Source of the DNA: Pseudomonadota bacterium
GTDB taxonomy: Bacteria > Pseudomonadota > Alphaproteobacteria > JAAXGF01
DNA length: 8,364 nt
Direction: 5' to 3'
Assembly: GCA_022563655.1 (NCBI GenBank)
Contig: JADFMW010000120.1
Coordinates: 1-8,364 of the forward strand
Part shown: positions 1 to 5,322 of the stretch, one piece after another
How the letters are laid out: every line of letters begins with the position of its first letter
Numbering within the stretch: position 1 is the first letter of the stretch
Program-made: the position numbers and the translations under genes
The notes under the pieces: generated by a model
The model's input: the letters and a program-made list of their open reading frames with translations, nothing else
Databases searched by the model: none
What the model was told of the DNA's origin: nothing

Positions 1-2
1 AC

Positions 3-770
3 CTCGGCCGGGCGCTTGCCTACGCGGCGGCGCTCCGCCTCGCCCGCTTCGGCACCGCCAACGAACATTCTGATTGGAACTCGGCCCATCACAGCTTCAC
101 CTACTGCAGCGCCCTCGATGCCCTGCTTGCACGGGCGCAAGGTGAGGAGCAGGCCGGCGCCGGTGCCCCGGACCCCGACCCGGATATCTTGCGCGGCGTC
201 TTCCACGGCGCCATGGCGCTTTATGTCAACCGCTACCTCAACGTCCCGCCCGCCCTGCTGCCCGGCGCGCAGGGAGATTCGCTTGACGATTTGCCGGATG
301 ACGCGGACGGGCTATGCCGCCTGTTGCTCGAGGTGATGGACCGGCAAAGCCAGGTCGACGCGGCGGCGAGAATCGTTGCCCGGTATCTCGGCCAGAAGCA
401 CCCGACCGCGCCGCTGATAGTGACCCTCGCCCGGGCACTGTTGCGCGAGGACGCGGGCTTTCACGCCTATCAGAACCTGGAGGCTGGGGTGCGCCAGTAC
501 CAAAGCTGGCAGGGCGCGAAAGAAGGCGGACACGTCCTCATCGGCGTCGCGCGGTTCCTTGCCGCCCATTCGCCCACCGAACGGTCCCAGTACCAGACCG
601 CCGACATTGCCCGACGCCTTCACGGCGGTGGCAGGATCCACGAGGACGCGCCGGCGGCTGAGCCCCGAGAGTCCCGCGGGGGCTGGCGCGCGAACACCGC
701 CACCACTCCACAGGGGCGGTCCACAGGTTCACCTTCGCCTCGGCGCGGCGATGAGGAATTCCCAGTTTAA
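3..770 (+). CDS. C-terminal part of a probable Rieske-domain family protein (5' end outside window)
   Basis: The frame is open from the left edge to TAA at 768-770, so this is a 3' partial gene of about 255 visible codons. The visible part is alpha-helical and lacks any Rieske CxH...CxxH motif. Its landmarks are a conserved-looking HSDWNSAHHSFTYCSAL stretch (codons around 90-140), LRGVFHGAMALYVNRYLNVP (about 190-250), and a terminal block ending in TADIARRLHGG (about 595-630). From memory, this order of blocks matches the helical C-terminal half of a family of roughly 500-600-residue proteins with an N-terminal Rieske [2Fe-2S] domain; that assignment is recall, not a search. Family members normally stop shortly after the IARRLH block, whereas this one runs about 40 residues further into a Pro/Arg/Gly/Ser-rich tail, possibly a lost stop. 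No partner genes are visible. Function is unknown; a redox role would be inferred only from the missing domain. Confidence 0.55.
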   Translation, partial: LGRALAYAAALRLARFGTANEHSDWNSAHHSFTYCSALDALLARAQGEEQAGAGAPDPDPDILRGVFHGAMALYVNRYLNVPPALLPGAQGDSLDDLPDDADGLCRLLLEVMDRQSQVDAAARIVARYLGQKHPTAPLIVTLARALLREDAGFHAYQNLEAGVRQYQSWQGAKEGGHVLIGVARFLAAHSPTERSQYQTADIARRLHGGGRIHEDAPAAEPRESRGGWRANTATTPQGRSTGSPSPRRGDEEFPV

Positions 771-816
771 ATGAATCCCGTCGCGCTGCTCCGAACGAAT
801 TGATCGGGCTCAACAG

Positions 817-1053
817 ATGGAGGAAATCGACATCTACCGCTCTGCCAACCTGCTCGTGAACCAGTACGGCGATGAGGCCCCTCAGAGAGCGTTATACGGG
901 CTCCTAGAAACCCCTAGGCGTGTGGGCCGGACCCCTGATGGTTTTCCTCATATGGGTGAGAGCGGGGGACGCAGCATGAGTGCGGTGCCTCAGATCAAAC
1001 CCACCCCCCCGACTGTCGATCTAGCCCGCATCCTGGTGAGAAATGCGGGCTAG
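817..1053 (+). pseudogene. Truncated copy of a short conserved alphaproteobacterial ORF (MEEIDIYRSANLL type)
   Basis: The first 25 or so codons read MEEIDIYRSANLLVNQYGDEAP, the recognisable start of a small (about 60-75 residue) uncharacterised protein that is common in Rhizobiales and related genomes. In intact copies this start is followed by an Ala-rich MRADELLDAGD-like helix and a Trp-containing end. Here nothing like that follows in any + frame: from about 890 the translation turns into unrelated low-information sequence and ends at TAG 1051-1053 inside an inverted repeat. I read it as a 5' remnant of a broken gene with its reading frame open by chance. Family recognition is from memory. 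An alternative is a functional short peptide. Confidence 0.5.
1021..1053. repeat. 11-bp perfect inverted repeat (hairpin)
   Basis: Arms ctagcccgcat (1021-1031) and atgcgggctag (1043-1053) are perfect reverse complements around an 11-nt spacer. There is no T-tract on either side, so it is not a typical Rho-independent terminator. It lies between the truncated ORF and the dispersed-repeat fragment, so it may be part of a degraded mobile or repetitive element. No transposase is recognisable nearby. Confidence 0.7.
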
Positions 1054-1065
1054 ACCTTGGCCAGC

Positions 1066-1145
1066 CGATGTCCGCTAACGGGCGGAAAGCGGACCTAAGA
1101 ATCGGGCCGGCAGGAGTCCGCTTTTGACCCATCTCGGACATAGCC
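1066..1145 (-). repeat. Fragment of a dispersed alphaproteobacterial intergenic repeat (MSEMGQKRT/ADIG type)
   Basis: The stretch contains gtccgct (1070-1076), its inverted copy agcggac (1088-1094), gtccgct again (1116-1122) and ggaca (1136-1140), each separated by short spacers. Read on the minus strand it gives MSEMGQKRT, then LRSAFRPLADIGWP. That is the characteristic mistranslation of a short repeat scattered through Bradyrhizobium-like and other Rhizobiales genomes and often misannotated as tiny genes. Recognition is from memory of that motif. This copy appears incomplete and diverged. The 60-codon minus-strand ORF spanning 995-1177 is an artefact of it, not a gene. Confidence 0.6.
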
Positions 1146-1215
1146 AGTCGGCCCCCACCGAACCTGATGTGATACACTAACCAGTCGCGCTCATGTCACA
1201 TGGAGAGGGCCTAGC

Positions 1216-1344
1216 ATGGCATTCTTCGAGACAAGTTCCATCTTTCCGCTTGAAACTAAGATAGAATCGGGCACGGCGTTTGCGCTCATGCTTGATAAAG
1301 GAGAGAGGCCTCGGAGCGGGCTGCTATCCTGGCCGCAAATTTGA
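1216..1344 (+). CDS. Possible 42-residue small protein
   Basis: ATG at 1216 is preceded by ggagag (1202-1207) at a workable distance of 8 nt, and the frame closes with TGA at 1342-1344. The product begins MAFFETSSIFPLETKIESG and has no membrane segment, cysteine motif or familiar domain. The only support is a start with a plausible ribosome-binding site and base composition similar to the lower-GC block that follows. Chance occurrence is quite possible in this debris-like stretch. Confidence 0.25.
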   Translation: MAFFETSSIFPLETKIESGTAFALMLDKGERPRSGLLSWPQI

Positions 1345-1421
1345 CTGGCTAAGGGTGGATCGAATTAAGTCATTTCAACTCGGATAAGAGGCAAGGGTCG
1401 AGCGGAGACGGGAGCAAGGCC

Positions 1422-1577
1422 GTGACGGAGAACACCACAAAAGAGGCGCAAGAGAACATCGGTGTTTGTGACATATGTGGAGCCGAGACCGAAGTCGTGC
1501 AAATTATTTACGGCTCAAGTTCGGTGAAGTATTGCAGGGAATGTCTGTTGGACTGCGACCTGAATGATGCAACCTAA
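1422..1577 (+). CDS. Small CxxC...CxxC zinc-ribbon-like protein (51 aa), hypothetical
   Basis: The frame starts at GTG 1422 and ends at TAA 1575-1577; the nearest upstream in-frame stop is TAA at 1350-1352, with no ATG or GTG between, so GTG 1422 is the best start. A GGAG at 1411-1414 sits 7 nt before it. After an acidic/polar N-terminus of about 15 residues come CDIC (residues 16-19) and CREC (38-41) around a short beta-prone stretch, VVQIIYGSSSVKY, then a third motif-external Cys (45) and an acidic tail. Two CxxC knuckles spaced by 18 residues are what a minimal zinc ribbon looks like; metal binding is inferred. I do not recognise the family. It is convergent with the EgtD-like gene and overlaps its last 63 nt. 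Confidence 0.5.
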   Translation: MTENTTKEAQENIGVCDICGAETEVVQIIYGSSSVKYCRECLLDCDLNDAT

Positions 1578-2612
1578 GTGGCCGGCTCGACGCGCCGCCT
1601 GCTGGCGGGGCACATGCGGGGCCGTTACCGCTTCATGTGCTTTAAGGAAAAACAGACCGTAAAGGCCGTGGTTATCGACCCAAATCCGGTCGGCAGTGAA
1701 ACCGCCTTTAGCGGCGAGGTCCTGAAACTCATCTACGGTAAATTTATAAGCGTGCTGGGTGTAGATGATTTCACCACCCCGTAGTCTAAATTCGTGGCCG
1801 AGAACTCTTAGCGTTTGATCACGAAGGCATTTGATGCCGATTTCCATACGTCCCTTCTCAGGATCGTAGACGGCTGAATGGCAAAACGCAGAAACGTCGA
1901 TATCTGCCCCAAGTTCACGGTTGATACGGCTAAGAAGATTTAGATTGAAGGTCGAACTCACACCGCGAGAGTCGTTGTACGCGGCCTCAAGAACAGCTGT
2001 ATCCTTCTTCAAGTCAACACCGATTAGGAGGCCACCGTCAGTTAGCATCCGCTGCGCTTGTGAGAGGAACTCTTCTGCCTCTTCAAGGGTGAAGTTACCG
2101 ATCGTGGCCCCGAGGAAAAAGCCGATGCGGCGCCCTTGTTCTCGACCGGCGACTTCTGGCAGATCGAATTTCCTCATGAAGTCAGCGCAGATTGCGTGCA
2201 CGGGAACATGCGGATAGTCGCGGGCGAGTCTCTCAGCAGCGGCGCGTAGAGGATCGGCCGAAATATCGATGGGTACATACGCGCACGGGTCTTCTACGAC
2301 ATCGAGCAGGATGCGAATCTTTTCGCAAGAACCACTTCCATACTCGACGAGATAACATGCCGGGCCACAGAGTGCGGCGATCTCAGCCGAATGAGTTCTA
2401 AGGAGCGCAATCTCGGTACGGGTCTGATAATACTCATCGAGCGTCGGGATGGATTCAAACAACCGTGATCCTTCGGTATCGTAAAGGAATTTACTAGGAA
2501 TTGCCTTTCTGGTCCCAGCGAGACCCGTTAGCACCGCATCACGGAAGTTCTCTTGTGGTGGGCTGAAATCGTGGAAAGCGGCAAGGGAACCATCTTTCAT
2601 TTGGGTAACCAT
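1515..2612 (-). CDS. egtD: EgtD-family amino-acid N-alpha-trimethylating methyltransferase (ergothioneine-type)
   Basis: EgtD uses three S-adenosylmethionines to convert histidine to hercynine, the first step to ergothioneine, in the cytosol. The 365-residue product carries the family landmarks: FLYDTEGS (42-49), EYYQTRTE (60-67), the SAM-binding EYGSGS (90-95), the acidic residue of PIDIS (114-118), GATIGNF (168-174) and AYNDSRGV (211-218). Tyr62, Asn173 and Tyr212 line up with residues shown to hold the substrate amino and carboxyl groups in mycobacterial EgtD. The side-chain pocket differs: the mycobacterial Glu282/Ser284 pair corresponds here to Gln286/Ala288, and Met252 to Ile258, so histidine may not be the substrate. 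EgtD proteins usually have about 320-330 residues; the tail from about 325 onward looks unrelated and is antisense to the small CxxC gene. No egtB, egtC or egtE is adjacent. No clear ribosome-binding site supports either ATG 2612 or ATG 2600. Base composition is lower in GC than the neighbouring operon. Confidence 0.85.
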   Translation of the reverse strand: MVTQMKDGSLAAFHDFSPPQENFRDAVLTGLAGTRKAIPSKFLYDTEGSRLFESIPTLDEYYQTRTEIALLRTHSAEIAALCGPACYLVEYGSGSCEKIRILLDVVEDPCAYVPIDISADPLRAAAERLARDYPHVPVHAICADFMRKFDLPEVAGREQGRRIGFFLGATIGNFTLEEAEEFLSQAQRMLTDGGLLIGVDLKKDTAVLEAAYNDSRGVSSTFNLNLLSRINRELGADIDVSAFCHSAVYDPEKGRMEIGIKCLRDQTLRVLGHEFRLRGGEIIYTQHAYKFTVDEFQDLAAKGGFTADRIWVDNHGLYGLFFLKAHEAVTAPHVPRQQAARRAGHLGCIIQVAVQQTFPAILHRT

Positions 2613-2784
2613 ATCTTGATGCCGAGGAGCGCAGCGACCTTACCCAGGATTTCCCAGATGGCTCCTCCCAGTTGCCGACGAAGGAAGCACACAGGGCATC
2701 TCAGGGCGAATCCGACCGCTTTTCGTCGAGCCTGTCCGTGCGCTCGACAGCGCCCCGGCACGACAGCCCAGACCAGCACACGCA

Positions 2785-2806
2785 AATGCGGAAAATTTTC
2801 CGCATT
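2785..2806. promoter_or_regulatory. 22-bp perfect palindrome, candidate operator A
   Basis: The half-site aatgcggaaaa (2785-2795) is followed directly by its exact reverse complement (2796-2806). Its core ggaaaattttcc is shared with the palindrome at 2831-2851, whose centre lies about 45 bp away. Perfect dyads with an A/T core are typical operator sites for dimeric HTH regulators. No regulator gene is adjacent, and the nearest downstream gene on the minus strand is the EgtD homologue, whose start is about 170 bp away. Regulatory function is inferred. Confidence 0.5.
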
Positions 2807-2830
2807 AGTCGACTGCCTGCTCGCTCTCAA

Positions 2831-2851
2831 GGGTGGAAAATTTTTCCACCC
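2831..2851. promoter_or_regulatory. 21-bp palindrome, candidate operator B
   Basis: The arms gggtggaaaa (2831-2840) and ttttccaccc (2842-2851) are exact reverse complements around one central T. The inner part matches candidate operator A (ggaaaa/ttttcc) but the outer bases differ (ggt versus gc), which suggests conserved core recognition rather than a simple duplication. Read as RNA, both would also form stable hairpins. Confidence 0.5.
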
Positions 2852-2929
2852 ATCTGCCGGCGAAACTTATTGAGCCGCTTGCGCCAACGGTGGATGGTGT
2901 CGCAATCGACGCCATGGTCCTGGGCTTTT

Positions 2930-2955
2930 AACCCGTCGTCGATCTGCGACGGGTT
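2930..2955 (+). terminator. Terminator-like hairpin on the + strand
   Basis: A 9-bp perfect stem aacccgtcg (2930-2938) / cgacgggtt (2947-2955), with an 8-nt loop, is followed by a short T-rich run (ttttgtg). The orientation is +, yet there is no + strand gene within 1.3 kb upstream, so either it ends an unseen transcript or it is incidental. The T-tract is only four long. Confidence 0.35.
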
Positions 2956-3043
2956 TTGTGTTGGGCGCCCACAAGCCCTCCCGCCTTACCCGGCAAACCA
3001 TAAGGTATCGACCGTGGACCGTCATCCGTGCATGCTTGTGGAC

Positions 3044-3115
3044 GTTCATCCGAGGCTGCTGGGTAAGACTGTTGCGTGTCGCAACCACAGCCTCACACCC
3101 AGCCCTCGGATGAAC
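3044..3115. repeat. Long imperfect inverted repeat just past the ABC operon 3' end
   Basis: The left arm 3044-3064 (gttcatccgagg, then ctgctgggt) pairs with the right arm 3097-3115 (acccagc, then cctcggatgaac); the arms differ by one 2-nt bulge. Inside is a second perfect stem, gttgcg (3071-3076) / cgcaac (3080-3085), with a 3-nt loop. The structure starts about 20 nt beyond the stop codon of the ATPase gene, so in the operon mRNA it could protect the 3' end or assist termination. There is no T-tract on the minus-strand side. A related ggaccgtcatccgtg lies at 3017-3031, so this may be a repeat-family unit. Confidence 0.55.
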
Positions 3116-3135
3116 AACCTTCATAGCAACGACAC

Positions 3136-4203
3136 CTAGCTCGGAGCGCGGGCGCGCACGTCTCCGAGCAGCGCTTCCGTGCGGCTGTCGTAAACCAGTG
3201 TGTCGCTCGGATCGAAGGAGATCGCGACGGCCTCGCCGATCCGACGATGAGCCTTCGACCCCGCCTCCAACACCCTGATGCTGCCAAGCGGGCAGCTCAC
3301 CACATAGAGCGTCTCGCGACCCATGGGCTCGGTCTGGTCGATCGTCCCCGGAATGCCGCCCTCGGCGAACGAGATTCTCTCGGGGCGGATGCCCACCGTG
3401 ACATCGCCGGCGGCGGCGCCCTCGCACGTCAAGGAGAAATCGTTGACGTTTAGCTTTCCGTCGACCGCCTTGCCGGGCAGAAGGTTGATGGGCGGGGCGC
3501 CGATGAACCCGGCGACAAAGAGGCTCGATGGACGCGAGTACAGGTCGTCGGGGGTGCCCACCTGCTCGATCCGACCGGCCTTCATGCAAACGATGCGGTC
3601 GGCCATGGTGGTCGCCTCGAGCTGGTCGTGCGTAACGAGAATGGTGGTGATCCCCAGCTTCGCTTGCAGCGACTTGATCTCCGAGCGCATCGTCATGCGC
3701 AGCGTGGCGTCGAGGTTGCTCAATGGCTCGTCGAGCAAGAGGAGCTGCGGCTCCTTGACCAGCGCGCGGGCCAGCGCCACGCGCTGCTGCTGGCCGCCGG
3801 AGAGCTGGCTCGGCCGGCGCTCCAACAGGTCGCCGACCCGCACCAGATCGGCGGCTTCCTCGACGAGCCGGCTGGCCTCGTTTGCGGGCACCTGCTTGAA
3901 GCGCATGGGGAACATGATGTTCTGGCGCACACTCATGTGCGGATACAGGGCGTAAGACTGGAACACGATGCCGACGTTGCGGTCTTTCGCTTCGACCTCG
4001 TTGACCACCTGACCGTCGAAGCGGAGTTCCCCCTCGGTCGGCGCGTAGATTCCGGCGAGCATCAACAGGATCGTCGACTTGCCGCAGCCCGACGGACCCA
4101 GAATCGAGACCAATTCGCCGTGTTCGATGGTCAGGGTCAAATCGTCGACGGCGACGGTTTCGCCCCACGCCTTGCGTACGTTATTGAGCTCGACGCGCGC
4201 CAT
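3136..4203 (-). CDS. ABC sugar importer ATPase subunit, MalK/UgpC-type (CUT1)
   Basis: This is the cytoplasmic nucleotide-binding subunit, expected to work as a homodimer under the two permeases. The 355-residue protein has every ATPase motif: Walker A GPSGCGKST (36-44), Q-loop Gln82, signature LSGGQQQR (134-141), Walker B LLLLDEP (154-160), D-loop SNLD (162-165) and switch His192. A C-terminal OB-fold/TOBE region follows from about 235, with the VGIRPERI block typical of MalK-type proteins at 270-277. Length is normal for the family (about 350-370). The residue equivalent to MalK Arg47, just after Walker A, is Leu47. ATG 4203 is 2 nt after the permease stop, with aaaggg about 6 nt upstream inside the end of the permease gene, so translation is probably coupled. 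A longer frame through this region is only the antiparallel-frame read-through of the permease gene. The substrate cannot be told from the ATPase. Confidence 0.93.
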   Translation of the reverse strand: MARVELNNVRKAWGETVAVDDLTLTIEHGELVSILGPSGCGKSTILLMLAGIYAPTEGELRFDGQVVNEVEAKDRNVGIVFQSYALYPHMSVRQNIMFPMRFKQVPANEASRLVEEAADLVRVGDLLERRPSQLSGGQQQRVALARALVKEPQLLLLDEPLSNLDATLRMTMRSEIKSLQAKLGITTILVTHDQLEATTMADRIVCMKAGRIEQVGTPDDLYSRPSSLFVAGFIGAPPINLLPGKAVDGKLNVNDFSLTCEGAAAGDVTVGIRPERISFAEGGIPGTIDQTEPMGRETLYVVSCPLGSIRVLEAGSKAHRRIGEAVAISFDPSDTLVYDSRTEALLGDVRARAPS

Positions 4204-4205
4204 CG

Positions 4206-5321
4206 CTAGCCCTTTATCCCGCCAAGCGTCATCTGCACGAGGAACTTCTGGGTGAAGACGTAGAGCAGCAGGCCGGGCACGACGTAGAGCACGCCGACCG
4301 CAGCCACCATGCCGTAATCGACGCCCATTATGTCGTCGGCCACCCAGAACAGGTAGAGGCTCATCACCCAGTTGGATTTCTCGAACTGCAGCAATGTGCG
4401 CACGAAGACGTACTCCTCCCAGCCCCTGATGAAGGCGAAGATGCCGATGGCGAACATGCCCACCTTTACCTGCGGCAGCACCACCCTCACGAAGGCCTGA
4501 CGCCGCGACGCGCCGTCGGCCAGGGCGCTCATCTCGATCTCCCAGGGAACCGCGTCGAAAAAGCCTTTCATGATGAAGATGGCAAACGGCAGCTCGATGG
4601 TGCAAATCACCAGCACGACGCCGCCGATCGTGCCGAGGCCGATGATCTCGCCGAGAATCCACCCGTATTCCGAGACCGCGAAGAGAATCAGGAAGATCGG
4701 AATGATCAGCGTCATCGCCGGAAACGCGTGCAGCACCAGGAGCGAGCGCAGGAACGTCGAGCGCCCGGCAAAGGCGAAACGCGAGATGTAGTAACCGGCA
4801 AGGGTCGCTACCGTGACCACGATGAGCATCACCGCGCCGGCCAGAAGCAGCGAGTTTGCGAACGCCACCCAGACCGACGGGAATTGCTGAATCAGCTCGC
4901 CGCCGTAGCCGCGCAGCTCGTCGACGAAGTTGCGGTTCCACATGAACCGGAAATTGTGCTCGTGGAGGTGGGGCGCGACGAAGATGGCGAGCGCGATCAG
5001 GGCGACGGCGACCAGCACCAGTCGGGCTCGTTGCAGGGCCTTGCCATCCTCGAAGATCGCCTGTAACGGCCAGAACGCGAACACCGCCGGGCCAAGGATC
5101 GCCACCGCGCGCCACAGCACGAACGTGTCGGTGCCGCCCGTGGTCGCCGAGATCGATATGGTGAACATCCAGAGGTAAGGAATCAGGATCGGGACCGACA
5201 CCACGATCAGAAACGCGTAAAGCGCCGTCATCGTCCACCGCCGCCGCGACCTGGCCCGCGCCGCGAGCGTGTCCCACTCGATGACCGGCTGCCCCACCGC
5301 GGCGACCGAGTCGGCGGCCAT
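4206..5321 (-). CDS. ABC sugar importer permease, MalG-like, with an unusual N-terminal insertion
   Basis: Inner-membrane permease subunit. It shows the binding-protein-dependent transport fold: TM1 around 32-54, then core helices about 155-178, 190-215, 228-252, 285-300 and 338-357. The EAA loop, which docks on the ATPase, is at 263-283 (EMSALADGASRRQAFVRVVL); the glutamate of the EAA triad is Met264 here. The family is normally about 270-300 residues, but this protein has 371: between TM1 and the core sits an extra stretch of about 60-140 with two hydrophobic segments (about 72-90 and 100-117). ATG 5321 is 1 nt past the stop of the upstream permease, and gaggtg (plus-strand 5329-5334) lies 7 nt before it inside that gene, a clear site for coupled translation. 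The product ends in the usual MTLGGIKG motif. Confidence 0.92.
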   Translation of the reverse strand: MAADSVAAVGQPVIEWDTLAARARSRRRWTMTALYAFLIVVSVPILIPYLWMFTISISATTGGTDTFVLWRAVAILGPAVFAFWPLQAIFEDGKALQRARLVLVAVALIALAIFVAPHLHEHNFRFMWNRNFVDELRGYGGELIQQFPSVWVAFANSLLLAGAVMLIVVTVATLAGYYISRFAFAGRSTFLRSLLVLHAFPAMTLIIPIFLILFAVSEYGWILGEIIGLGTIGGVVLVICTIELPFAIFIMKGFFDAVPWEIEMSALADGASRRQAFVRVVLPQVKVGMFAIGIFAFIRGWEEYVFVRTLLQFEKSNWVMSLYLFWVADDIMGVDYGMVAAVGVLYVVPGLLLYVFTQKFLVQMTLGGIKG

Positions 5322-5322
5322 C

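Larger units (their letters stand above)
2827..2985 (-). pseudogene. Decayed helix-turn-helix-like coding fragment
   Basis: The minus-strand frame between TAA (2986-2988) and TGA (2827-2829) has no usable start codon except an ATG nine codons before its end. Its middle reads IDDGLKAQDHGVDCDTIHRW followed by RKRLNKF, with the spacing of a resolvase/transposase-type helix-turn-helix: helix, Gly-Val turn, then a recognition helix ending in the RW and basic residues. No homologous continuation is visible on either side. I read it as a remnant of a DNA-binding or transposase N-terminus; the exact family is not recognised. Its 3' end runs into palindrome B. Confidence 0.3.
2613..3135. other. Gene-poor stretch between the EgtD-like gene and the ABC operon
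   Basis: No frame here has convincing coding character. It holds two neighbouring palindromes with a common core (2785-2806, 2831-2851), an HTH-like minus-strand fragment without a start codon (2827-2985), a terminator-like hairpin (2930-2955) and a long imperfect inverted repeat (3044-3115). A minus-strand frame with a TTG start (2597-2830) ends in RCPVCFLRRQLGGAIWEILG and overlaps the start of the EgtD gene, but it runs through both spaces around the first palindrome and I do not call it a gene. Confidence 0.6.

Noticed and set aside
995..1177. 60-residue minus-strand ORF containing MSEMGQKRT
   Set aside because: Characteristic mistranslation of a dispersed intergenic repeat, not a gene; reported as a repeat instead.
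2597..2830. 77-codon minus-strand frame with TTG start, ending at the EgtD start codon
   Set aside because: The end (CPVCFLRRQLGGAIWEILG) looks protein-like and the overlap with the next start is suggestive, but the start is weak, the frame crosses palindrome A and no family is recognised.
2913..2955. tRNA-Lys-like anticodon loop gggcttttaaccc
   Set aside because: The loop matches a Lys(TTT) anticodon arm but there is no T arm with ttcga, no acceptor stem and no D arm; more simply the left side of a terminator-like hairpin.
2867..4168. 433-codon minus-strand open frame over the ATPase gene
   Set aside because: Arg/Gly-rich shifted-frame shadow of the ATPase gene that runs on into the non-coding stretch.
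4204..5277. N-terminal extension of the ATPase frame to 713 residues
   Set aside because: The part before MARVEL is an out-of-frame read of the MalG-like permease (Arg/Gly/Ala-rich); ATG 4203 has a ribosome-binding site and gives the normal family length.
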